From Amycolatopsis bartoniae (GTDB taxonomy: Bacteria; Actinomycetota; Actinomycetes; Mycobacteriales; Pseudonocardiaceae): a stretch of DNA of 64,000 bases. The DNA is taken from positions 124,001-188,000 of the forward strand of contig NZ_JACHWH010000010.1 of the NCBI RefSeq assembly GCF_014191255.1, in the 5' to 3' direction. Every line of letters begins with the position of its first letter. Positions within the stretch are counted from its first letter, which is position 1. This document shows, piece by piece, positions 20,663-30,633 of this stretch. Below the pieces are notes generated by a model, which was not told the DNA's origin, did no database searches, and saw nothing but the letters and a program-made list of their open reading frames with translations. The position numbers and the translations under genes are program-made.

Positions 20663-21112
20663 TCAGGAGCGGTCGGTCGCCGCGATCACGCGGGCCAGTG
20701 CGGTGTGCAGCTGCTCCAGCTCGGCGACGTCCATGCCGAGCTCCTCGACCACCCGGTACGGGATCTTCTCCGCCTCCTTGCGGAACTCCCGGCCGGCGTC
20801 GGTCAGCTCCACCACCAGCGCCCGCTCGTCGGCGCGGTTGCGTTCGCGCGTGACGTACCCCAGCGCCTCCAGCCGCTTCAGCAGCGGGGACAGCGTGGCC
20901 GGCTCGGCGCGCAGCGTCTCGCACAGGTCCTTCACCGTGCGCGGCGCCCTGTCCCACAACGCGAGCAGCACCAGGTACTGCGGGTGCGTCAGCCCGAACG
21001 GCTTCAGCAGCGGGCGGTAGATCGCGATCACGCTGCGGGAGGCCACCGACAGCGCGAAGCACACCTGCCGGTCCAGCGCCAGGGGGTCCTCGCCGAGGTC
21101 GATCGTCGCCAT
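20663..21112 (-). CDS. MarR-family OhrR-like peroxide-sensing regulator
   Basis: A 149-residue winged-helix protein matching OhrR: DRQVCFALSVASRSVIAIYRP carries the reactive Cys (Cys18), followed by LTHPQYLVLLALWD and a recognition helix in PATLSPLLKRLEALGYV. OhrR represses an organic hydroperoxide reductase until the Cys is oxidised. No ohr gene is in this window. ATG 21112 is preferred over GTG 21118 because GGAAG is then 5 bases upstream. A palindrome at 21133-21144 fits autoregulation. Confidence 0.88.
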   Translation of the reverse strand: MATIDLGEDPLALDRQVCFALSVASRSVIAIYRPLLKPFGLTHPQYLVLLALWDRAPRTVKDLCETLRAEPATLSPLLKRLEALGYVTRERNRADERALVVELTDAGREFRKEAEKIPYRVVEELGMDVAELEQLHTALARVIAATDRS

Positions 21113-21132
21113 CGTCACTTCCGCTCAATTGA

Positions 21133-21144
21133 TTAGCACGCTAA
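21133..21144. promoter_or_regulatory. palindrome TTAGC-AC-GCTAA between OhrR-like and DUF5313 genes
   Basis: Perfect 5-bp arms in an A/T-rich patch of the 54-bp divergent gap. Position suits binding by the MarR/OhrR-like repressor to control both directions. Confidence 0.5.
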
Positions 21145-21166
21145 GAGTTAGTCTACTATCGGCAGC

Positions 21167-21559
21167 GTGAGACAACGACCGAACCCCGTGCAGTGGCTCT
21201 GGTACGCGCTCGGCGGCCGGCTGCCCGAGCGGTGCCGCGAATGGGTCCTGCACGACACCACCTCCCGCACCTGGGTGCTGCGGCACGCGGCGCGCTCGAC
21301 GGTTCTGGTCGGGCCCCTGATGCTGGTGTGGCTGCTGCTCCCGGCGCCGATCGGGCTGCGGCTCGCGCTCGTGCTGATGGCCGCGCTGGTGGGCTACTTC
21401 TACTCGTTCGTGTACATGGAGGAAGCCGCCGAGAACCGCCTCGCCAAGCACGGCTACCCCCGCGGCACCGGCAAGCGGGTCCGCAAGGAGGCCACCGCCG
21501 AGGAGGACGAGGCCGCGCGCCAGCGGTACATCGCCCGGTACCGCACGCCGCTGGAGTGA
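21167..21559 (+). CDS. DUF5313-family membrane protein
   Basis: A 130-residue protein with an N-terminal RPNPVQWLWYALGGRLP segment, two adjacent transmembrane helices (about residues 43-83) and a basic cytoplasmic tail ending RQRYIARYRTPLE, as in actinobacterial DUF5313. Function unknown. Its stop overlaps the GTG of the hydrolase remnant (GTGA). Divergent from the OhrR-like gene, so it may be peroxide-responsive (inference). Confidence 0.8.
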   Translation: MRQRPNPVQWLWYALGGRLPERCREWVLHDTTSRTWVLRHAARSTVLVGPLMLVWLLLPAPIGLRLALVLMAALVGYFYSFVYMEEAAENRLAKHGYPRGTGKRVRKEATAEEDEAARQRYIARYRTPLE

Positions 21560-22137
21560 CGCCGGTGGACGACACCGAGCCGGTCCGGGCGGAGGACGGG
21601 TGTCGCTTGTGGACGGACGACACCGGTCACGGGAAACCGCTGATCCTCTGTCACGGCGGCCCGGGTCTGTGGGACATGTTCGGTGCTGTCGCAACGGTTC
21701 TGTCCGCCCGGATGCGGGTGATCCGCTGGGACCAGCGGGGTTGCGGGCGCTCGGAGCGCCGCGAGGCCGAGGACAGGGAACTCGCGGTGTTGCAGTGGTC
21801 CGCGGACTTCGCCGACCCGGCCACGGCGCGCGGCTACGCGGAACAGCTGGCCGACCCGTGGTTCGGGATCAACTACGAGTGCAATGCGGCGATCACCGCG
21901 GAAGAACGACAGGTGTGGCGGGAAACCGAGCTGGTCACCGCTTGCCGGGGGCTCGCGGTTCCGACGCTGATCGTGGACGGCGCCCAGGACATCCGGCCGC
22001 GCTGGGCGGTGGACTCGTTGCAGGAGGCGCTGCCGTCGGCGACGCGGGTGGTGCTGCCTCACGCGGGTCACGTCCCGTGGCTGGAAGCGCCGGACGAGTT
22101 CCGTACGGCGGTGGTGAATTTCCTCTGCCCGGCCTAG
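21556..22137 (+). pseudogene. alpha/beta hydrolase with internal in-frame loss of the nucleophile elbow
   Basis: A 193-residue open frame reading as a proline-iminopeptidase-like hydrolase: CHGGPGLWDM (oxyanion), WDQRGCGRSERR, cap residues LQWSADFADPATARGYAEQL and WFGINYECNAAI, then LIVDGAQDIRPRW (acid region) and PHAGHVPWLEAPDEF (catalytic His). The segment that should lie after GRSERR, with the GxSxG nucleophile and flanking helices (some 80-100 residues), is absent without a frameshift. The product cannot be a normal hydrolase; it is a decaying gene or a repurposed fold. GTG overlaps the upstream stop. Confidence 0.75.
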
Positions 22138-22526
22138 GTCTCCGCGCCGAGTAGCCGTTCCAGCAGCCTCGGGTCGCCGGGCCAGGCCGCGAGCAGCACG
22201 TCGCGGGGCACGCGGCGCCCGGCGTAGCGGAGGGCGAGCGCGACCACGACGATGTCGTCGAGCGGGCCGATCACCGGGAGGAACTCGGGGATCAGGTCGA
22301 TCGGGGAGAGCACCCACAGCGCGGCGAACCCGATAACGGCCTTCGCCCGCCGGGGCACGCGGGGATCGCGGCGCAACCGCCGCGCGGCGACCACGCAGTC
22401 GGGCAGGAACCGCGCCAGCTCCCGCGGCAGACCGGGTGGCAGGGTGCGGGCGAGCAGGAGCAGCACGGCCCACGACGCGACCACCACGGCCACGGTGACC
22501 AGAACGGCCTGAAGCCAGCCGGGCAT
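22134..22526 (-). CDS. YkvA-family (DUF1232) membrane protein
   Basis: A 130-residue protein with an N-terminal transmembrane helix and the DUF1232 core AKAVIGFAALWVLSPIDLIPEFLPVIGPLDD (contains the family PIDLIP motif). Function unknown. ATG 22526 is chosen over GTG 22556. Its stop shares the palindrome CTAG with the stop of the convergent hydrolase remnant. Confidence 0.85.
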   Translation of the reverse strand: MPGWLQAVLVTVAVVVASWAVLLLLARTLPPGLPRELARFLPDCVVAARRLRRDPRVPRRAKAVIGFAALWVLSPIDLIPEFLPVIGPLDDIVVVALALRYAGRRVPRDVLLAAWPGDPRLLERLLGAET

Positions 22527-22625
22527 CCTTCCAGCGTAGTCAGCCCGGGCAGCCACTCAGGCAGGTGACCGCCCAGCCGCTCGCCAGTAACCCACTGGCC
22601 ACTCGGGAGGCAGTCGCTCAGCCGG

Positions 22626-23198
22626 TCAGCCCCGGCACCGGGAGCGCCGGGCTACCCCGCTCGTCGCTTCGGCGTGCACGGCGTGCAGGATCTGCCGCGC
22701 GACGAGGCGGGCCGCGGGTTTGACGCGGTGCCAGTACACCTCCGCCCAGCGGCGGGCCACCGCGTCCCGCACGGTGAGCCGCGTCTCGAAGGTCAGCAGG
22801 CTTTGATCCCGGTCGCACGGCAGCACGCGGAACGCGAGCGCGACCGTTCCGCTGCGGGGCCTGGCGTACGTGCGGAACCCGTCGCGCGTGACGTCGTCCC
22901 ACCTTGGCGTCGGGGTCCAGAACCGGCCGGCGGCGCCGAGCACCAGCTCCCTTCCCGGGCGTTCGCCCAGCAGCACCCAGCGGGCGCCGAGCAGGATCTC
23001 CTCGAACGCGGGGACGTCCTCATACGGCCGCAGCCGGACCGGCAGGCCGCGCGCCCACGTCAGCGCCCGCAGCGCGGGCGAGCGCAGGTCACCTCCGCGC
23101 ACCTGGCCCGCCACCGCGTAGGTGGCGGCGGGCGGAGCCGTCACCAGCAGGTGCTCCGCGAACCCGAAGTCGCCGTCCGGGGCGTAGTGGTCGAGCAA
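22626..23198 (-). CDS. hypothetical protein, SRPBCC-like
   Basis: A 190-residue protein. The pattern (an AEHLLVTAP strand, central VLLGERPGRELVLGAAGRFW, then SLLTFETRL and a long C-terminal helix) resembles uncharacterised actinobacterial START/SRPBCC-like ligand-binding proteins, but I cannot assign a named family securely. TTG 23198 is chosen because GAGGGAGGG lies 4 bases upstream and no ATG or GTG gives a full fold. A GCCAGT-AACCC-ACTGGC hairpin at 22583-22599 may terminate it. Confidence 0.65.
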   Translation of the reverse strand: MLDHYAPDGDFGFAEHLLVTAPPAATYAVAGQVRGGDLRSPALRALTWARGLPVRLRPYEDVPAFEEILLGARWVLLGERPGRELVLGAAGRFWTPTPRWDDVTRDGFRTYARPRSGTVALAFRVLPCDRDQSLLTFETRLTVRDAVARRWAEVYWHRVKPAARLVARQILHAVHAEATSGVARRSRCRG

Positions 23199-23268
23199 GT
23201 CGCCCTCCCTCGATGGTCGTCCGGACTCCCCGACCGTAGAACGGTTCCACGCGGCGCGGGTGCGGTGT

Positions 23269-23292
23269 TTGGTCCCGCGGAACGGGGACCAA
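23269..23292. promoter_or_regulatory. inverted repeat TTGGTCCC-N8-GGGACCAA before the universal stress protein gene
   Basis: Perfect 8-bp arms, 43-66 bases upstream of the ATG. The GGGACC half-sites recall DosR/DevR boxes (GGGAC...GTCCC) that control universal stress proteins in mycobacteria, and a DosS-like kinase gene is adjacent. Spacing and orientation differ from the mycobacterial consensus, so the binder is uncertain. Confidence 0.5.
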
Positions 23293-23334
23293 GGACATCT
23301 ATCCCGCGTCCCGGCGGCGCGGGAGGGTGAGGGC

Positions 23335-24225
23335 ATGGCGGACACAACGGCACGGCGGGCGGTCCTGGCGGGCGTCGACGGCTCGGTCTCCGCGCTGCAC
23401 GCGACCCGGTGGGCCGCGCGCGAGGCCGGGCAGCGGCACGCGCCGTTGCACCTGCTGCACGCCTGCGCCCTGCCGCCGCTGGGCCCGCACGCCGACACGG
23501 GCACCGAGGCGGGCCTGCTGGAGGCACTGGTCGAGCAGGGACACCGCTGGCTGCGGCAGGCGAAGGCCGAGGCGCGCGACACCGGCGGCGAGGTGAAGCT
23601 GCGCACCGAACTGCGCGTCGGGCCTGCCGCGGCGGAGCTGGTCGAGGAGTCGGCGTACGCGCTGGTGGTCGTGCTCGGTTCGCGCGGTCTCGGCGGGTTC
23701 CGCGGCATGCTGGCCGGTTCCGTGTCCTCCGGCGTCTGCGCACACGCCCACGGGCCGGTCGTTGTCGTGCGCGGGCGGCTGCCCGGCAAACCCCCGCCCG
23801 AGGACGGCCCGGTGGTCGTCGGCGTCGACGGGTCCGAGGCCGGCGACACCGCGGTCGCGTTCGCCTTCGAGGAGGCCGCGCACCGGCGGGTGCCGCTGGT
23901 CGCCGTGCACACGTGGGTGGACCTGTCGGTGGCCGAGACCTGGTCGGCGCTGCCGTTCGACATCGACTGGGGCGCGGTGGCCGACGACGAGCGGCGGCTG
24001 CTGGCCGAGCGGATGGCCGGGTGGCGGGAGAAGTACCCCGACGTGCCGGTGCGCCAGGAGGTCGTGCGGGACCGGCCGGTGCGCGGGCTGCTGGCGTGCG
24101 CGGAGGAGGCGCAGCTGATCGTCGTCGGCTCCCGCGGCCGGCACGTGCCGCGCGGCATGGGGCTGGGCTCGACCAGCCAGGCCCTGCTGCACCACAGCGG
24201 CTGCCCGGTCGCCGTGGTCCGCTGA
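23335..24225 (+). CDS. tandem universal stress protein (two Usp domains)
   Basis: A 296-residue protein of two UspA domains (about 1-143 and 150-296). Each has the VAGVDGS/VVGVDGSEAG strand-loop and the ATP-binding pattern GSRGLGGFRGMLAGSVS and GSRGRHVPRGMGLGSTS, so nucleotide binding is likely. Such tandem Usps are DosR-regulon members in mycobacteria and act in hypoxic or stationary survival. The gene converges on the DosS-like kinase; the two stops are separated by 4 bases (TGACCGGTCA). Confidence 0.92.
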   Translation: MADTTARRAVLAGVDGSVSALHATRWAAREAGQRHAPLHLLHACALPPLGPHADTGTEAGLLEALVEQGHRWLRQAKAEARDTGGEVKLRTELRVGPAAAELVEESAYALVVVLGSRGLGGFRGMLAGSVSSGVCAHAHGPVVVVRGRLPGKPPPEDGPVVVGVDGSEAGDTAVAFAFEEAAHRRVPLVAVHTWVDLSVAETWSALPFDIDWGAVADDERRLLAERMAGWREKYPDVPVRQEVVRDRPVRGLLACAEEAQLIVVGSRGRHVPRGMGLGSTSQALLHHSGCPVAVVR

Positions 24226-24229
24226 CCGG

Positions 24230-26053
<1,824 letters not shown>

Positions 26054-26173
26054 CTATCGGCGTTCCGCCAATTGCGGCAGGATGGACGCCCGGTCCGAGA
26101 TCGAGGGGGGCGGCCGCCCGCGACCGCGCCGCCGCGGCCGGGCGAGACCCGTTCCGGAAGGGATGAGCGGGAA

Positions 26174-26896
26174 GTGGATCGCGACCGGGCGATGCGGGTC
26201 TGGGCCGCCGTGGCGCGCTGCGCGCGGGAACGGGACGAGCACGTGTCCTCGCGGCACGCGTGCCTCGCCTGTGTGAAAGCGCTTTCACTGCGCGGCGCGG
26301 GACTGGTGCTGGCCGGCGGGGTCGGCAAGCTGGAGCCCGTCTACGCCACGGGGGCCGAGGCCGGTGGCGTCACCGACCTGCAGCTCACCCTCGGCGAAGG
26401 CCCTGGCGTGGACGCGGCCGAGTCCGGCGCGCCCGTGGTGGTCGGGGACCTCGGCGCGGACGGCAGCGTCCGCCGCTGGCCGTCCTTCGCCCCGCAGGCG
26501 GCGCGGCACGGCGTGCGCGCGATGTACAGCGTGCCGCTGGCGCTGGGCGCGCTACGGCTGGGAGTGCTCGACCTGCACCGCGGGGAGCCGGGCGAACCCG
26601 ACACCGACGAGCTGCTCGACGCCGTGGTGTACGCCGACACGGCGTTGATGCTGGTGCTCGACGACCTGGGTGACCTGCCCGTGACGTCCGGGGGCGACGA
26701 GTTCCTCGACGCGTACCCGGCGCTGTGGCGGGCGGAGGTCCACCAGGCCGCCGGGATGGTCTCGGTCCAGCTGGGCGTGCCGGTGCTGGAGGCGCTGGTG
26801 CGCCTGCGGGCGCACGCCTACCGCCGGGGCAGGCCGCTCGCCGAGGTCGCGCGTGCCGTGGTGGAGCGGCGGCTGCGCCTGCCGGGCGCTCACTGA
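26174..26896 (+). CDS. GAF-ANTAR domain protein
   Basis: A 240-residue protein with an N-terminal GAF domain (about 10-155) and a C-terminal ANTAR domain (about 175-238: HQAAGMVSVQLGVPVLEALV, LRAHAYRRGRPLAEVAR). ANTAR domains bind paired-hairpin RNA and act as antiterminators; GAF provides ligand or redox sensing. Divergent from the DosS-like kinase across about 210 bp. A perfect 16-bp palindrome (26273-26288) lies inside the coding region. The GTG start has only a weak ribosome-binding site. Confidence 0.88.
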   Translation: MDRDRAMRVWAAVARCARERDEHVSSRHACLACVKALSLRGAGLVLAGGVGKLEPVYATGAEAGGVTDLQLTLGEGPGVDAAESGAPVVVGDLGADGSVRRWPSFAPQAARHGVRAMYSVPLALGALRLGVLDLHRGEPGEPDTDELLDAVVYADTALMLVLDDLGDLPVTSGGDEFLDAYPALWRAEVHQAAGMVSVQLGVPVLEALVRLRAHAYRRGRPLAEVARAVVERRLRLPGAH

Positions 26897-27294
26897 CGTG
26901 GTTCGGACCTTTCGGGCACCGGCGTCAGCTCGCCCGTCAACCGCGCGATCACGACGCGGACACCGACGGCGAAATCGACCGTACCGCCCGAAATCCGCGG
27001 CAGCGGGTCGGGCCGGTCCGCCGCCACCAGCGGCCGGGCCAGGCCGAGCCCGGTGACGGTCCAGCCCGCGAGCGCGGGCAGGCCCCGGTGGGTCACGGTG
27101 ACGGTGACCGTGCGGCCGGCCGCGGCGCGCACGAGCGCCCGGTCGCCGGGCACCAGGAAGTCGCCGTTGTCGAGCACGAAACACCGCAGCGTCACCGGTT
27201 CCCGCCCGTCGACCGACAGGAGCGCGGGCCGGTAGCGCTCGGGCGAGCGGACCAGCTTGACGCACTCGTCGTGCGACAGCGCTCTGGTGGCCAC
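26890..27294 (-). CDS. pyridoxamine-5'-phosphate-oxidase-like split-barrel protein
   Basis: A 134-residue protein beginning VATRALSHDECVKLVRS, the usual N-terminus of small actinobacterial PNPOx-like proteins, followed by beta-strands RCFVLDNGDFLVPG, TVTVTHRGLPALAGWTVTGLG and a C-terminal VRVVIARLTGELTP. Flavin, F420 or heme binding is possible but not demonstrable. GTG 27294 is chosen: GAGGAG lies 4 bases upstream. It overlaps the convergent GAF-ANTAR gene by 7 bases. An ATGGG-N8-CCCAT dyad at 27335-27352, 41-58 bases upstream, could be a DosR-like box. Confidence 0.75.
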   Translation of the reverse strand: MATRALSHDECVKLVRSPERYRPALLSVDGREPVTLRCFVLDNGDFLVPGDRALVRAAAGRTVTVTVTHRGLPALAGWTVTGLGLARPLVAADRPDPLPRISGGTVDFAVGVRVVIARLTGELTPVPERSEPRQ

Positions 27295-27420
27295 ACCACT
27301 CCTCGCCGGGCCGAGGTCCACAGTGGACGGCGGAATGGGCGCCGTCCCCCATGACGGAACTTAGCGCCTCGGCGCCGGGGCGCGCTATGCCCTCCCGGGA
27401 AGCGGACGGGGGTGGGGCTG

Positions 27421-27843
27421 CTACACGTCCTCCGTCACGTACGGGCCGAGGTCGGCGGCCAGCTCGGCGGAGGTGCGCGTCAGCACGAGGGTGCGCGGCG
27501 GGAGCTGCTCGCCCGCCCGCAGGCGCGTCAGGAACCGGGCCACGGCACGGGGTTCGGCGACCACCGAGCCGCCGAGGTGTGCGAGCGTGAGGTCCTCGCC
27601 CGACGGCGTCTCCAGCACAGCCGACCAGCCGCGGTCCTCGTGCCACAGCAGCGCGACGTCGCAGTCGAGGTGACCGGGCAGCCGGGTGTCGAGCGCGATG
27701 TAGGCGCTCAGCGGGGTGCCGGTGTCGACCGAGCACGACTCCCAGCCGGTGCCGACGGCGGTGCTGACGGCACGGACGTAGGCGCGCAGCCCGCAGTCGA
27801 GGGCGAAGTCGAGGTCGAGGTGGGGATCGGAAGCGAGGGTCAC
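27421..27843 (-). CDS. DUF6292-family protein
   Basis: A 140-residue protein with the DUF6292 pattern: YVRAVSTAVGTGWESCSVD, AYIALDTRLPGHLDCDVALLW, and WSAVLETPSGEDLTLAHLGG. The family is found in Pseudonocardiales and relatives; function unknown. GTG 27843 gives the conserved start region. A/T-poor, no membrane segment. Confidence 0.8.
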   Translation of the reverse strand: MTLASDPHLDLDFALDCGLRAYVRAVSTAVGTGWESCSVDTGTPLSAYIALDTRLPGHLDCDVALLWHEDRGWSAVLETPSGEDLTLAHLGGSVVAEPRAVARFLTRLRAGEQLPPRTLVLTRTSAELAADLGPYVTEDV

Positions 27844-28012
27844 GGGCGGCAGCTTCTTTCGCGACGAGCCGGCGCCGTCCTCCTGGGACGCGGCCGGCGA
27901 TGCGGCCAAACGATCAAGGACTTCCCGGCCCGGGTGAGGCGCAAACGTGCCCTCTGTCACGTGCGGGAAAACCGGCGGACAACGCGGGCGCGGCGCGGCA
28001 GACTGGCCCCTC

Positions 28013-29236
28013 GTGATCGGGAACGGGAAGGACGGCTGGCGGCGCCTGCAGGCGGTGGCGATCTCGGCGTCGACAGCGGAGGGGCTCACGCTCGCGGTCC
28101 TGCCGCTGCTCGCGGTGTCGATCACGACGGACCCGCGGGAGGTGTCGTGGGTCAACGTGGCCGGGCAGTCGCCGTGGCTGCTGTTCTCGCTCTTCGCCGG
28201 GGTGCTCATCGACCGCGTGCGCCGCACCACCGTGCTCGCGTGGGCGTTCGGCATCGAGGTCGTGGCCACCCTGGCACTGGGCACCACCGGGTCGGCGCAC
28301 CTGCTGAGCCTGCCGCTGCTGATGGTGGTGGCCTTCGTGCTCACCTCCGCGCAGGTGCTCGGCGACGGGGCGAGCGGGGCGCTCGTGCCCGAGGTCGTGC
28401 CGCCGGACCGGCTCACCGCGGCCAACACGCGCCTCCAGTTGATCGACCGGGGTGTGGTGCAGTTCGTCGTGCCGCCGGTGACGGGGTGGCTCGTCGCCGT
28501 CGGCGCCGGACTGCCCGCGTGGGTGGCGTGCGTGGCCGCCGCGCTCGCGCTGCTGCTCGTCCGCGGAATCCCCTCGGCGCCGGTCGTGCCGTCGCAGGCG
28601 CATCCACTGCGCGACCTGCGCGAAGGGCTGCGTTACCTCGTGCGGACCCCGCTGCTGCGGTCGATCACGGTCACCGTCGCGCTCGGCTCGTTCGCGGCGA
28701 GCGCGGACAACTCGATGCTCGTGCTGTACGCGACGCAGGTGCTGCACCTCGGGCCGGTCGGCTACGGCGCGCTGCTCGCCTGCCTGGCGGCGGGCTGGAT
28801 CCTGTCGTCGTTCGTGGTGCACCGGATCGTCGCGCGGTTCGGCTACTCGTGGTCGATGCGGGTCAGCCAGACCCTGGCGGCGGTGACCAGCCTGCTGATC
28901 GCGGTCGTGCCGCCGTGGCCGGTGGTGGTGGGTGCCGTGCTGCTGTTCACGACCGCGGTGGTGCTGGTGTGGAACGTGTGCTCGCAGTCGAGCCGCCAGC
29001 GGTTCACCCCGCGTGCCCTGCTGGGGCGCGTGCTGACGAGCCACCGCGCGCTCGCGTGGGGGCTCACGCCGCTCGGCGCGCTGGCCGGCGGGCTCGTCGC
29101 CGCGCACTGGAGCCTGCGGGGCGTGTGGTTCCTGGGCGCGGTGATCCACGGCATCGGCGCGGTGATCGTGTGGCGCTCACTCTCGCCCGCCGCGTTCCGC
29201 GAAGCCGAGGCCGCGGAGGCGGCGGGCGCGTCGTGA
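28013..29236 (+). CDS. MFS transporter (12-TM exporter type)
   Basis: A 407-residue major facilitator with about 12 hydrophobic helices; the loop LFAGVLIDRVRRTTVLAW between TM2 and TM3 is the MFS motif A variant. It resembles MFS_3/enterobactin-exporter-like drug efflux proteins; substrate unknown. GTG 28013 is chosen because the protein then begins immediately before TM1; no good ribosome-binding site is visible. Confidence 0.88.
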   Translation: MIGNGKDGWRRLQAVAISASTAEGLTLAVLPLLAVSITTDPREVSWVNVAGQSPWLLFSLFAGVLIDRVRRTTVLAWAFGIEVVATLALGTTGSAHLLSLPLLMVVAFVLTSAQVLGDGASGALVPEVVPPDRLTAANTRLQLIDRGVVQFVVPPVTGWLVAVGAGLPAWVACVAAALALLLVRGIPSAPVVPSQAHPLRDLREGLRYLVRTPLLRSITVTVALGSFAASADNSMLVLYATQVLHLGPVGYGALLACLAAGWILSSFVVHRIVARFGYSWSMRVSQTLAAVTSLLIAVVPPWPVVVGAVLLFTTAVVLVWNVCSQSSRQRFTPRALLGRVLTSHRALAWGLTPLGALAGGLVAAHWSLRGVWFLGAVIHGIGAVIVWRSLSPAAFREAEAAEAAGAS

Positions 29237-29239
29237 GTC

Positions 29240-30289
29240 CTACAGGTGCGGGCCCAGCAGGGACAGGTCGGCCGGGCCCAGCCGGTCCGACGCCGTCCGG
29301 GCCTGGTGCCAGTACGGGTACAGCAGCGGCGGGGCGCTGACCGCGTCCAGCCGCTTGCGATCCTCTTCGGACAGTCGCAGCCCGGCGGCGCCGAGGTTGT
29401 CCGCGAGCTGCTCCTCGGTGCGGGCACCGACCACGAGGGAGGTCACGCCGGGCCTGCCGAGCAGGTAGGCGAGCGCGACCTGCGCCGGGGACACCTCGTG
29501 CGCCCCGGCGATCGACACCAGCTCCTCGATGGTGTCGTAGAGCTTGTCCTCGTCCCGCACCGGCGGCTCGTTCCAGTCGGTCAGGTGCCGCGAACCCTCC
29601 GGCGCCTCCTGGCCGCGCCGGTACTTGCCCGACAGCAGGCCACCGGCCAGCGGGCTCCACACGAGGATGCCCAGCCCCTGGTCCAGCGAGATCGGCACCA
29701 GCTCGTACTCCGCCTCGCGCGCCTGCAGCGAGTAGTAGACCTGCTGGCTGACGAACCGGGGGAACCCGTGCTTCTCGGCCGTGGCGAGCGCCTTCATCAG
29801 GTGCCAGCCGGAGTAGTTCGACGCCCCCACGTAGCGCACCTTGCCCGCGCGCACGAGGTCGTCGAGCGCGGAAAGCGTTTCCTCCAGCGGCGTGAGGCCG
29901 TCCCACTCGTGCAGCTGGTACAGGTCGATGTGGTCGGTGCCGAGCCGGCGCAGGCTCGCCTCGCACTCGCGCACGAGGTGATGGCGCGACAGCCCCGCGT
30001 CGTTCGGCCCGTCACCCATCGGCATCCGCGCCTTGGTGGCGATCAGCGTGCGGTCCCAGCGCCCGGCCAGCACCTGCCCGACGATCTCCTCCGACACCCC
30101 GCCCGAGTACACGTTCGCCGTGTCGACGAGGTTGACCCCGGCGTCCAGGCAGCGGTCCACCTGCCGCCGCGCGTCCTCGACGCCGGTGGTGCCGACCTTG
30201 CTGAAGTTGCCGCGCCCGCCGAAGGTCATCGTGCCCATGGTGAGCACGGAGACCTTCAGCCCGGAACGGCCCAGTTGGCGATACTCCAT
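29240..30289 (-). CDS. aldo/keto reductase (YhdN/AKR11-like)
   Basis: A 349-residue aldo/keto reductase: LTMGTMTFGGRG, NLVDTANVYSGGVSEEIVG (catalytic Asp, Tyr), IATKAR (Lys), DLYQLHEWDGLTPLEE (His), ASNYSGWHL, and SLVVGARTEEQL cofactor site. NADPH-dependent carbonyl reduction; substrate not predictable. Converges on the MFS gene with 3 bases between stops. Confidence 0.92.
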   Translation of the reverse strand: MEYRQLGRSGLKVSVLTMGTMTFGGRGNFSKVGTTGVEDARRQVDRCLDAGVNLVDTANVYSGGVSEEIVGQVLAGRWDRTLIATKARMPMGDGPNDAGLSRHHLVRECEASLRRLGTDHIDLYQLHEWDGLTPLEETLSALDDLVRAGKVRYVGASNYSGWHLMKALATAEKHGFPRFVSQQVYYSLQAREAEYELVPISLDQGLGILVWSPLAGGLLSGKYRRGQEAPEGSRHLTDWNEPPVRDEDKLYDTIEELVSIAGAHEVSPAQVALAYLLGRPGVTSLVVGARTEEQLADNLGAAGLRLSEEDRKRLDAVSAPPLLYPYWHQARTASDRLGPADLSLLGPHL

Positions 30290-30305
30290 GATCCGACAGT
30301 AGCCG

Positions 30306-30524
30306 TCAGCGACCCCGGAGGCGGGGCACGGCCAGGCCGACCACGGCGAGCACGATCAGTGCGACGGCCGCGACGGCGGCGATGATCGTGAACACGGGGA
30401 CGCGGGCGTCCTGCGTGCTCAGCTGCCAGATGTCGGAGGCGAGCAGCAGCACGCCCACGAGCAGGAAGAGCAGGCAGCTGTTACGGGTGGCCGGGACGAA
30501 GCGGAACCGGGTCCTCTCGCTCAT
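30306..30524 (-). CDS. small two-helix membrane protein
   Basis: A 72-residue protein with two transmembrane helices (about 16-31 and 43-66), a basic N-terminus and a PRLRGR tail. ATG 30524 is preceded by GGGAG. Function unknown. The upstream 109 bp carries three palindromes. Confidence 0.65.
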   Translation of the reverse strand: MSERTRFRFVPATRNSCLLFLLVGVLLLASDIWQLSTQDARVPVFTIIAAVAAVALIVLAVVGLAVPRLRGR

Positions 30525-30554
30525 TCCATCTCCCTCGATCGGTGTAAAACGGAG

Positions 30555-30613
30555 TTACCCGGCCGGGTGACGGAGGAAACGGACACATGTCCGTAAGGGC
30601 ACGCCGCGTGCCC
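30555..30613. promoter_or_regulatory. cluster of three palindromes between the permease end and the small membrane protein
   Basis: ACCCGGCCGGGT (30557-30568), CGGACA-CA-TGTCCG (30580-30593) and GGGCACG-CCG-CGTGCCC (30597-30613). The last is a 7-bp stem with a 3-base loop just after the ABC permease stop and is a plausible terminator; the other two lie in the promoter region of the 72-residue membrane protein and could be operators. Confidence 0.5.
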
Positions 30614-30633
30614 GGTGTTCTCCCGGACGGGCG

